This document shows, piece by piece, positions 1 to 9,956 of a DNA stretch of 64,000 bases (position 1 is the stretch's first letter; the number at the start of each line of letters is the position of its first letter). Location: positions 1,612,001-1,676,000 of the forward strand of contig JAPYXD010000742.1 of assembly GCA_030998225.1 (NCBI GenBank), read 5' to 3'. The translations under genes were made by a program, and so were the position numbers. This DNA comes from Diplolepis rosae. Its lineage: Eukaryota > Arthropoda > Insecta > Hymenoptera > Diplolepididae. A model generated the notes under the pieces. The model had not been told where the DNA came from, made no database searches, and worked only from the letters and a program-made list of their open reading frames with translations.

Positions 1-224
1 AGAAAAAAATATGCAACATTGAATGAGGTTTATGTTTCAATTTTAAGCACGATCAGAAATTTAGGGAATTTAAAGCTGAAATATAAAAAATTAGAAGATT
101 ATGAATTTTTTACATGCTGATTTAATGTTATTAATTAATACATGTTGCTTTCACTGAAACTATTTAAATGATAATGTCCAGAAATAAAATATAATTTCAC
201 GCATAATAAATTATTTCTCTACAG
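1..224 (+). other. Upstream part of KDM8 locus (intron, possible exon end)
   Basis: Mostly AT-rich intron before the acceptor AG at 223-224. Bases 1-27 are open in a frame that joins in phase with the exon starting at 225 if a weak donor (GTTTAT at 28) is used, so an upstream KDM8 exon may end at 27. Alternatively the open stretch 1-117 is chance. The start codon of the gene is not in the window. Confidence 0.4.
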
Positions 225-3200
225 TCAATTCTTCTAGAAATATTAAATGAAGCAAATACTGAAGATACTAAATATAAAAATGTAGAAAAGTTAATCGAAA
301 TTATTAAACAAATCGACAAGGGCATTTTATTGGGTGCGCCTTTTCAAAGTTCTTCAGATTTACTAACATCAATCGCCTCAAGGTTAAATAGACATTATAT
401 AAGTACGTATTTAAACTCAATATCATTAAATCTTAATGCGTAAAACCATTTTTACATTATTTTACATTGCGCAGAAATCACGTTAAAAGAAGATTTTAGC
501 AGAAATATGGAGATCGATGAAACAGATATTTGTGAAAAATTATTCTCTGAATTTCTTGCGGTGCCTCACTATGAAGATCCGTCAATGGAAACATTTTACA
601 GAGATGTTTTCAGTCTAAAAGTCCCGGCGATAATCAAAGGTGGCTATTAAAAATAAATAAAAAAAGAGAATCATTTTTAAATAATATGATCAAAAATTAT
701 TCAATGGATATATTTATCTAAGAGTCTTGCAGTAAAAATTTATAATATACATACATATACACATACATATGGCGTGTTCCATGGCAAATCGGACGGGTTC
801 AGGACTCCATGTTTCCGATTTCCTTGAACTTTTAAGGATTTATAAACTAACATAAATAATGAAGAAACCCAAAATTTGAGATTATTTCACGCATTATTTA
901 AACAGTTATGGGATAAAGGAACAAAAAAGATATTTTTGTTCTTTTTCAATTATTTAAAAACTGAAACTAGGAAAAATTCTGAAAAAATTACACAAACCTA
1001 TCATTAGATGGCCGATGTAGCAGTATTTTTTGGGAAAATTTTCACTCCAAATTTAATGATAAAAAAAATGTTTTTTTCAAACAAATTGATTTTTTTGAAA
1101 AAAAGCCATCTTTGAAAAATCTGAAAAAATTCATAGTGATAGCCGCAAGTATTACGCAAATTTTAGGTATATAATTAAGGTGCGCACTCAAAAATTGTGC
1201 GAAATATGAATTTTTTTGTAAAGTGATGCGCGTGGAATCACGATCTTCGATCGACGATGTCGGGCGCAAGTTTCACTAATGTTCTATTACTATCTGCTTT
1301 TTCGAGAACGTCACTATCAAAAAGTGATGGGAAGTGATTATTAATTGTTTAATTATCGCTTCATACTCATAACATATGAATAATATAATGAGTTTTATGA
1401 TTATACATAAATTATCAAAAAAATAATTTTTTTTATTATCATGAAAATAAATTTGTTCGTAAAAAATCCACGAACAAATTTTTTACGTCAGAAAGTATGA
1501 AGAGTGATTTTTTGAATTGTACGTTGATGAGTATGTGATAAATCGCAAGGACTCCGATTTTTCGTCAATATTATTGTCTTCGAGAGATTTTTGGAACCGG
1601 ATGGTACCTGGAGGCCGTGAGAAGGAACATTTTGCGAGTCATTCACCGATTTCTGGTAATTTTAACAATTAAGGCCATGGATCAATCGGACCACGTGACT
1701 AAATTATACATTTATTCGTTCATGTAAGATAACTTTTTTAATTTACAATGTATCTTTCTGATAATTTGGGAAACACAACAAAAGATAATAAAGCATGTCT
1801 GTTAACTTCTTTTTAGTAAAAATTTTGAAAAAAATTCGAAAACTTATCGACAATTAAAGTTAACTGTAAAATTTTTTGCAAAATTTTCACTCATACAAAG
1901 TTGACAGACGTTCTCTATCGTGTTCTGTAGTATTTTCCAAATTTTCAGGAAGATATTTTGTAAAAGAAAAAAGTTATCTTACACGAACTTTTACAGGAAT
2001 TTGGTCACGTGATCTGGTTGATCTATGGCCTTAAGAAAGAAAACATAAATGCTAGGAGGAACAAATCTTATTAATTTCTATCCTTCTAAAACTTCATCTT
2101 TTATAACTCTTATCCTGTATGTGTTGCAAAGGAGGGCATTTTTTTTTGACATCTTTGAATTTATTGAGAAAATGCTCTGGAAATCTGAGGCTTGATAAAT
2201 TATTTATAGATCAGCACGTGATGATTTCACTGTATTTCTATTTGTATCGAGAGTGAAAAATCACGTAATATTCACTTACGGTTTTTGTTTTTGTATGGAT
2301 TACAATAATGTTTCCTTTTTTGTCGAATCATTTCAACTGCTCTTTGAAAATAAACTCTCGTGGATTTTTTACCAACTAATTTATTTTCATGATAATAAAA
2401 AAAATAATTTTTTTGATAATTTTTCTATAATTATAAAACTCATTACATTATTCATATTTTATGAGTATAAAGCGATAATTAAACAATTAATAATCACTTC
2501 CCATCACTTTTTGATAGTAACGTTCTCGAAAAAGCAGATAGTAATAGAACATTAGTGAAACTTGCGCCCGACGCCGTCGATCGAAGATCGTGATTCCATA
2601 CGCATCACTTTACAAAAAAATTCATATTTCGCACAATTTTTGAGTGCGCACCTTAATTATATACCTAAAATTTGCGTAATACTTGGGGCTATCACTATGA
2701 ATTTTTCAGATTTTTCAAAGATGGCGTTTTTTCAAAAAATCAATTTGTTTAAAAAAAACATTTTTTTTATTATTAAATTTGGAGTAAATTTTTTTCCAAA
2801 AATACTACTAAATCGGCCATCTAATGATACGTTTGTGAAATTTTTTTCAGAATTTATCCTAATTTCAGTTTTTAAATAATTGAAAAAGAACAAAAATATT
2901 TTTTTTTTGTTCGTTTATCCCATAACTTTTTAAATAATGCATGAAATAATCTCAAATTTTGGGTTTCTTCATTATTTATGTTAGTTAATCAATCCTTAAC
3001 ATTTCAAGGAAATCGGAAACATGGAGTCCTGAACCCGTCCGATTTTCCATGGAACACACCATATATTGGTTTTAATATACCCTTAGGGTGTATGAAGCAT
3101 TGGAAGGCCTTGGAGTTATGGAAAGATACACAATATCTTGAAAAAGTTGCTGGGACAAGAACGATTCCAATTGAAATCGGTTCTCGATATACAGAAGAAG

Positions 3201-6200
3201 ACTGGGCTCAAAGTTTTGTGACTTTTTCTGAATTCCTGGAAACACATATACCAATGAAATGTGAAAAAATCGGATACTTGGCTCAACATCAGCTTTTCCA
3301 GCAGGTTTAACTTTCTATCAATGAAGATTTTTTTATGAGAATTTAAATACGAAAATATATTTTCAATTTAATATTTTTTCAGATTCCTGAATTAAAGGAA
3401 GATTTTTCAGTACCAGATTTTTGCTCCTTTTCTGACAAAGAAGACGATGAAAGTTTGCCTGATATTAATGCTTGGTTTGGTCCTGGAGGGACTGTTTCTC
3501 CTTTGCATTATGATATAAAAAATAATTTGTTATGTCAGGTGATTTATTAGTTTTACCATTTATATTCTTCTAGAATTAATCAAGACTAGGAATACCGACG
3601 GGTACACTAACTAGTAAATCTTTTTGTTCCCCTTTTAGTATTTAAGATATACAGAATGATCGCGAGTAGGTTGCAGAACAGGCTATGAGTGCGAAAAAGA
3701 CAAACTTGTGCAAAGGCATATTGCTGTCATACTCGCATCCATAGTCCTGTTCTGCAAACACCCACTTGTGGGCAGTCTATATATTTACTGCCTTTGTAAA
3801 TCTCGCGGCATATATTTGTAAGTTCTGAAAAAGAATATTTAATTTATTGGATCTATAACTTAATTCGTGCGGTTTGCTAAGAGATGGCGTAACTTGATTA
3901 TTATTCCATCGTTCCAATATTCCGAATATGCGAAAGCTTCTGTCATTCTTCGTCTTTTTTAGTATATGTCATTCATTTGAAGCGTAAATAACAATAATTT
4001 TTTTTCACTCAAATATGTCGAACTTTGTGCCTGAAAAAGTGTTTTTGCCGAGAGTTCTTCTTCATTACTTTAATATGAAGAAAACTGCTGTTGAAAGTCA
4101 TCGTATTTTGGTGGAAGTTTATGGTGAACATGCTCTAGCTGAGCGAACGTGCCAAAAGTGGTTTGTACGATTTAAAAATGGTGATTTTGGCTTGGAAGAC
4201 GAAGAACGTCTTGGGCAGCCAAAAAAGTTTGAAGATGAAGAACCGGAAGCATTACTCGATGAAGATTGTTGGCAAACACAAGAAGAGCTCGAAGAATCTT
4301 TGGCAGTCACTCAAGCAGCCATTTCAAAACGTTTAAAAGCAGCCGGATACATTCAAAAGCAAGGAAATTGGGTTCCACATGAACTCAAGCCGATAGACGT
4401 TAAAAGGCGGTTTTGCATGTCCAAAATGCTGCTGGAACGCCACAAAAAGAAGTCATTTTTGCATCGGATTGTTACTGGTGATGAAAAATGGATCCATTAC
4501 GACAACCCCAAGCGCTAAAAATCATATGTGAAACCCGGCCAACCAACCAAATCAACGGCAAAGCCGAATATCCATGGCGCGAAGGTGGGATTTGAAGGGT
4601 GCGCTGTATTATGAGCTGCTAAAACCGGGTGAAACCATCAATGAAGAACGATACCGAACACAATTAATCCGTTTGAAGAGAGCAATAGCCGAAAAACGCC
4701 CGGAATATGTGACCAGACACGAGGCAATAATTTCCCATCATGATAACGCTCGGCCCCATGTTGCTATACCGGTTAAGAACTATTTGGTAAACAGTGGATG
4801 GGAAGTTTTACCCCACCCGCCTTATAGCCCAGACCTTGCCCCTTCTGACTACAATTTGTTCCGGTCGATGCAGAACGCCCTCACTGGAATACGGTTCACA
4901 TCAGAACAGGGTATCAAAAATTGGCTTGATTCATTCTTGGCTGCCAAGCCGGCGCAGTTCTTTTGGGATAGAATCCACAAATTGTCAGAAAGATGGGAAA
5001 AAGTCATAGCTTCAGATGGACAATACTTTAAATAATACTATTGTACATGTTTTTCTTAAATAAACGTTCAAATTTAAAAAAAAAACCGCATGGATGGAAG
5101 AATAAATTTCCCAAAAGATTGTATCTGAGAAATAATTTTTAAGGGATCTATGGGAGTTAGAAGAAAAATCGAAAAAGCCTGCTCCGTATCTTCTCAATTG
5201 GATGAAATTTTTTCCTGTGCATAGGCAGTTCTGTCAGTGACGTACGTGTCAATTGTCAGCCTAAAGTGATGCATAATGTGTGGGTATATGGCTAAGATAT
5301 TGAAACGAAGGCCCAATCGTCCGAATGAAAGTTTTCTGATGAGTCAAGACCGAAAAAAGCACGTCAAATCCGGTCAAATGTCAAGACCCTGTTAACCGTT
5401 TTTTTCGACTATAATGGAATTGTTCATCACGAATTCTTACCATCAGGCAGTACCATTTTGCACCATGACAATGCACCGGTACACACCGCGTTACTCATCC
5501 AACAGTTCTTGGTAAAATAGAAAATTGTCGTATTGCCGCAACCACCCTATTCTCCACACCTAGCCTCCTGTGACTTTTTCCTATTTTCCAAACGCAAACG
5601 GACACTTAAAGGACAACGTTTTTCAACTATAAATGAGATAAAGGCGAAATCGCAGGCCGAGCTCAAGGCGATACCTAAAAAGGCGTTCTACCAATGTTTC
5701 TCAGACTGGAAGCTACGTTGGAATAAGTGCAAAATATCACAGGGAAACTACTTCGAAGGGGACGAAATAAACCTCAAGGAATAAAAACACACTTTCCGAC
5801 AAAATTAAAATTCTCGTTACTTTTTGATCACACCACGTATGACTTTGGTAACACCGATTTCCTGCTGGCATTTGAATTATCATCTTAATGAAAGATTGCA
5901 AACCAGCTTTTTATGCAAAAACGGTTATATTTTTTGTGGCAGAACAAATACATCAATCCTTTCATCATTTGATTTATTTACTTTACGCTTGAGTCGCATA
6001 TTGATTGCCGTATCATCAGAAGTTGATTTGTGATTATCGTTTTCGTTTTCAACGTCGAGATTGTTGTTTTTATATTGAGAAAGTTGACATTTTCTACACA
6101 AAAATTGTGAACGAGTGTTCGTTGAAGCGTATTACTGGAATCCCTTGCTCCATTTCCTGTTTCAATTTTTTTTCTTCGATCAGGTATTAACTTATTATGT

Positions 6201-8061
6201 AAATAACTTATTACATTTTTAAAGAAAATTTGCATTTATTTTTCAACATAGTTCCTTTTAACTTAATACACTTATTCCAACGAATTTCTAAAAGTTTGAT
6301 GCCTTTTTTATAGTAGTCGGCGCTCAACTCCTCAAAATACACGTTCATTTCGGCAATGACCTCTCAATTTGAGTAAACTCTCTTGTCAGAGAACCATCTC
6401 TTCAAGTTTGGGAACAGATAATGATCGCAGGGGGCCAAATCTGGAGAATACGGGGGGTGGGGGAGGAATTCGTACTTCAGTTCAGTCAATTTGGTCATAG
6501 TTTTAACTGCTTTGTGTGTCGGTGCATTGTCTTGATAAAAGAGGACTTTTGTGTACCAAATGTGGTCGTTTTACCTTGATTGCAGCATCGAATCGATCTA
6601 ATAGTTCGCTGTAATATTGAGCAGTCGTTGTTTTTTGTTTCTCTAGGCAGTCAATATGAATTATACCACGCTCAACCCAAAAAACAGTCGCCATAACCTT
6701 GCCAGCTAATTGTTTCGTTTTCGGCCGCTTCGGTCCACTTTCACCAGTTTCTATTCATTTTTTCAATTATTCCTTGGTCTCTGGTATGTAATGATATTTC
6801 ATCAACGGCTACAGTTGAAGTGACAAAACAAATGCTGCAACGCGTTTTATGATCTCATAAATCTGAAAAAAGGTTTTTTTTTAAATCCTGTTTATCCCCG
6901 TCGTCGGCGTTGTTTGTAGACGTGATAACTTTAAAAAGAATCCTCAGATTGAAATGCGCTTTAGTACACTTTATCATAGCTCAATAATTAAGAACAAGTA
7001 CGTTAACCAGCCATATCCAACTAAAATTTTAAAAATTAGAGTATTTTTGAAAAACCCAATATTTTAATACTAGTTTCTGATAGTTTTCAGAAAGCTCTAC
7101 AAATTGTCCTCATAACATTTTTCAATGAAACCAAAATTGAAAAAGTTACAGTATTTCAAAACTTGAATAAAACTTATAATAATAAAAATCCATTTTTCAG
7201 TCAAACTATACAAGATACAAAAAACGTCACGATGCAAAATTGTTCGCTTAAATAAGTTCTACAAATTTTCATCTACGCATTTTTTGATACATATTTCTCT
7301 TTTTAATTCAAAGAAATTAATAGGAAATTATTTGCTTAAATAAGTTTTCCAAATTTCCATTTACACTTTAATCTTTTCAAAACTTTAAATATAAAAAAGG
7401 AATCAATGAAAGAATGGGGTCTAAAAAATCTCTGTTTATTTCACATTTACGTCCTATTTGTTTGTACTTTGGTTTCAAACAGTTTTAAACGAAAAAATAG
7501 TAATTCTTCTTTCAGGTCTTTCATTTAAAAATTTTAAATTATTTTTTAAAATATTGAGCTTACGATAAAATTATTCTAGAAAAGTAGATCTTAAAAAAAA
7601 ATGGACAAAATTAGTTTTTTATGTCTTCAGTTCTCGTTTTCGACGCAAACTAACTTTCGTTCTTTTACGAAATTTACATATTTTATTTATTTTTCAAAAC
7701 AGAAAGTATTATCTTGAGCGTTCAAGTCAAAATTATATTAGTGACCGACTTCCCCTGGTTGTTAATACTTCTTAATTAACTAAAACACATATTTTTGTTA
7801 TAGGTATTAGGATATAAACGAATCGTACTCTACAGTCCAGAAGATAGTGAAAATGTATATCCATACAAAACGAGATTGCTAAGCAATACTGCACAAGTAG
7901 ATCCTTATCAACCAGATTATGAAACGTGGCCTAAGTTTCGAAAAGTGAAAGGTTTCATGTGCTACTTAAAGCCAGGCGAAATGTTGTTTATCCCACCTAA
8001 ATGGTGGCATCATGTTACCAGCCTTTCCCCTAGTTTTTCGATCAGTTTTTGGTGGAATTAA
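225..8061 (+). CDS. KDM8: KDM8/JMJD5 JmjC-domain oxygenase, 3' five exons
   Basis: Exons 225-402, 475-639, 3087-3304, 3383-3538 and 7804-8061 (stop) join in phase and give about 324 residues; the N-terminus lies upstream. The protein matches JMJD5, an Fe(II)/2-oxoglutarate-dependent JmjC oxygenase of the nucleus and cytoplasm, acting as arginyl hydroxylase or histone-tail modifier. Family hallmarks seen are the [25 protein letters not shown] and SFSISFWW blocks. The iron ligands are visible: HxD at 3506-3514 and the distal His at 8008 in KWWHHV. All introns are GT-AG. A polyadenylation signal AATAAA lies at 8073. Intron 640-3086 contains a 2.3 kb palindrome and intron 3539-7803 contains three mariner copies, yet the reading frame is intact, so the gene looks functional. 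Family assignment is confident. Exons before 225 are not resolved. Confidence 0.93.
771..3060. mobile_element. 2.3 kb fold-back element with long inverted arms
   Basis: Starts GGCGTGTTCC and ends in the imperfect reverse complement GGAACACACC. It is flanked on both sides by ATAT (767-770 and 3061-3064), a probable 4-bp target duplication. The outer arms (771-about 1495 and about 2255-3060) pair almost continuously. A second inner pair of arms lies at about 1668-1745 and 1960-2035. No transposase ORF is present; the ORFs in the two arms are mirror images. It sits inside a KDM8 intron, and its right end is 26 bp before the next exon. Confidence 0.88.
3671..3759. repeat. Short imperfect hairpin
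   Basis: The arm beginning TTGCAGAACAGG pairs with the arm ending CCTGTTCTGCAA; about 24 bp with one bulge around a loop of roughly 40 bases. It lies in the KDM8 intron upstream of a mariner copy. It could be a MITE relic or a transcribed hairpin. Confidence 0.55.
3847..5090 (+). mobile_element. Mariner element, copy A
   Basis: The left inverted terminus begins after TA at 3845-3846 and reads TTGGATCTATAA followed by a TTAATTCG block. The same terminus bounds the copy at 12868-13888. The right terminus is truncated just after the A-rich block at 5090. It encloses a broken transposase. Confidence 0.85.
4015..5035 (+). pseudogene. Mariner transposase pseudogene, copy A
   Basis: Cut-and-paste transposase of the mariner family. 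The first reading block (4015-4518) has the two helix-turn-helix DNA-binding regions and the first catalytic Asp in TGDEKW. The second block (4574-5035) has HDNARPH with the second Asp and the [12 protein letters not shown] box with the third, as in the D,D34D class. A nonsense codon follows NPKR at 4516, and an indel near 4585 destroys the IWWD region, so one protein is no longer encoded. The length without damage would be about 340 residues, normal for the family. It is in a KDM8 intron, in sense orientation. Confidence 0.92.
5283..5784 (+). pseudogene. Mariner transposase relic, second lineage
   Basis: Decayed C-terminal half of a different mariner. Readable pieces include [41 protein letters not shown] with a catalytic Asp, and [15 protein letters not shown] with the third acidic site, ending in EGDEINLKE. 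In-frame stops occur after VYG, after QSSE and before KIVV (about 5518). A segment between FLPSG and ILHHDN is missing, as is the whole N-terminal half. It lies directly downstream of copy A but belongs to another lineage, judged by the CDFFLF signature. Confidence 0.85.
6215..6830 (-). pseudogene. Mariner transposase relic, third lineage
   Basis: Read on the minus strand, fragments run [42 protein letters not shown], then after a frame break [22 protein letters not shown], and finally [13 protein letters not shown]. This is the catalytic and C-terminal part of a mariner transposase. The HQDNAP block carrying the second Asp is scrambled by frameshifts (6503-6560). No N-terminal domain is seen. 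The distinct [12 protein letters not shown] motif separates it from the two neighbours upstream. Confidence 0.82.
6840..7803. other. AT-rich intron sequence
   Basis: Low-complexity, AT-rich remainder of the last KDM8 intron. No coding, terminal-repeat or RNA signal was recognised. The acceptor AG is at 7802-7803. Confidence 0.6.
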
Positions 8062-8206
8062 ATACATCTTTAAATAAAATTATCAGTCTACTTTGTTCTC
8101 TTCAGTATTATTTTTCTTATTTAATACTGTTTAATAAATATCATTTAAAAAAAAATGTGTCGTCTGACATTTATTTTTGATATATAATAGCAATAGAACT
8201 TTTAAA

Positions 8207-9548
8207 TTTGTGATGATTGAATTGGCATGGGGTCAGTTCGTTTTTTCCAACTTTTTAGGTGGTGGAAACCATAACATTTCAATGGGCAAACGTTTTGGTC
8301 ACAGATGTGGGCCCACATCAGTACCAGATTTTTTTTTTTTTTTTTTTGAAACCATTAAGGGTGTCTAGAATACCTTAGAATATAAACCTTAACGATAAAT
8401 AATTAAAAGCTGAAATGCGTGCAACCTTTGAGCCATTTAATAACCCAAGACTAATGTTTATTTTTGTTTTTTGTTTTTGTTTTTCGTTTTTGAACTAATA
8501 AAGCAAACCATGCATAAAAAACTTTGGTAAGGAACTCATGAAAAGCGAAGGCCTGGTGCTGGACAACACGTCAACCACAGGGAAGGTTTAATTTTTGGTA
8601 GTAAAATTTCCTATTGCGCTCGTAAGTGTGCAGTTATCAATACAGCGAACACCAAAAAACACGAAAAACCACTAAAACAACACAAAAAACTACTTAACAC
8701 TTTACTGGTCTAGAGTACGACACTGTCGTTGAGATATATTTAAAAACACCAAAAAACACAAAGGACCTGGAAACACACAAAAACACAATAAACCTGAAAA
8801 AATAGAACCAACACTTAAAAACAAAAGAGAAAAAAGTTTTAATACTCGATTGTGCCGTGATCTATGTCAGTATAGTGATTAGTATTCCAAATTGTTTCTC
8901 TTTTGTTCTTATGTTATTGTGATCTTTGTGTTGGTTCTATTTTTTCAGGTTTATGGTGTTTTTGTGTTTTTCCAGGTCCTTTGTATTTTTTGGTGTTTTC
9001 AAATATATTTCAACAACAGTGTCGTGCTCTAGACCAGTAAAGTGTTTTGTAGTTTTTTGGGTTTTTTTAGTGGTTTTTCGTGTTTTTGTGTTTTTTGATG
9101 TTCGCTGTATTGATAACTGCACACTCACGAGCGCAATAAGAAATTTTACTACCAAAAACTGAACCTTCCCTGTGGTTGACGTGTTGTTCAGCACCAGGCT
9201 TTCGCTTTTCATGAGTTCCTTACCAAAGTTTTTTATACATGGTTTGCTTAATTAGTTCATAAAAGAAAAACAAAAAGAAAAAACAAAAATAAGCATTAGT
9301 CTTACGTTATTAAATGGCTTAAAGATTGCACGCATTTCAGCTTTTAATTATTTATCGTTAAGGTTTATATTTTAAGGTATTCTAGACACCCTTAATGGTT
9401 ACAAAAAAAAAAAAACAAAAAATCTGGCACTGAAGAGGGCCCACATCTGTGGCCGAAACGTTTGCCCATTAAAATTTTATGGTTTCCACCACCTAAAAGG
9501 TTGGAAAAAACGAACTGACCCCATACCAATTCAATCATCACAAATTTA
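8207..9548. mobile_element. 1.34 kb near-complete palindrome
   Basis: The left end AAATTTGTGATGATTG is mirrored by CAATCATCACAAATTT at the right end. The arms of about 660 bp pair almost to the centre near 8870. Internal poly-T/poly-A and simple TTTTTG-type tracts mirror each other. There is no transposase. It fills the intergenic space between the convergent 3' ends of KDM8 and the RING gene. Confidence 0.88.
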
Positions 9549-9956
9549 TCACTGTGGGTCAATAAAAAAATAAAAAAACATGTACCGGAATATGTCTTAC
9601 AATAATAGAACTTTTATTCAAGAAAACCACTAGAGCGCGTTTCAGGCGATATTAAAATGTTTCAAGCAGTCTTTGCGGCATGACGAAAAATGACGAAGAT
9701 ATGGGAAGTCTTTTTCCCGCTTATGAAACGAAAGTATAAACTGCCCAAAAAATTTGAAAGTGTTGATATTACATTTACTTCCGCTCTTAAATGAAAAAGT
9801 CTATTGGTAAATTTTACATTTTTTAAATAAAAAATAAAGTCTTTATTGCTTACTTGACTTTACGTCTTTTTATCTTGTTGATAGTAAAAAAATTATAGTA
9901 AACTTATATTAAAGATTCTTAATATATTTAACACATAAAGATATAAAAAAATAATG
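9549..9956. other. Intergenic / 3' flank of the RING gene
   Basis: AT-rich. On the minus strand a polyadenylation signal AATAAA (complement of 9842-9847) lies about 110 bases past the stop codon of the RING gene. Confidence 0.5.

Noticed and set aside
1042..2879. Similar ORFs on opposite strands (MRPT.SIEDRDS..)
   Set aside because: They are mirror images in the two arms of the 771-3060 palindrome, low-complexity, with no domain.
8926..9212. Overlapping ORFs of 78 and 91 codons
   Set aside because: They lie in TTTTTG/CAAAAA simple repeats of the 8207-9548 palindrome.
8190..9620. AATAGAACTTTT on both sides of the 1.34 kb palindrome as target duplication
   Set aside because: The right copy lies about 55 bp beyond the palindrome end, so it cannot be a simple target duplication.
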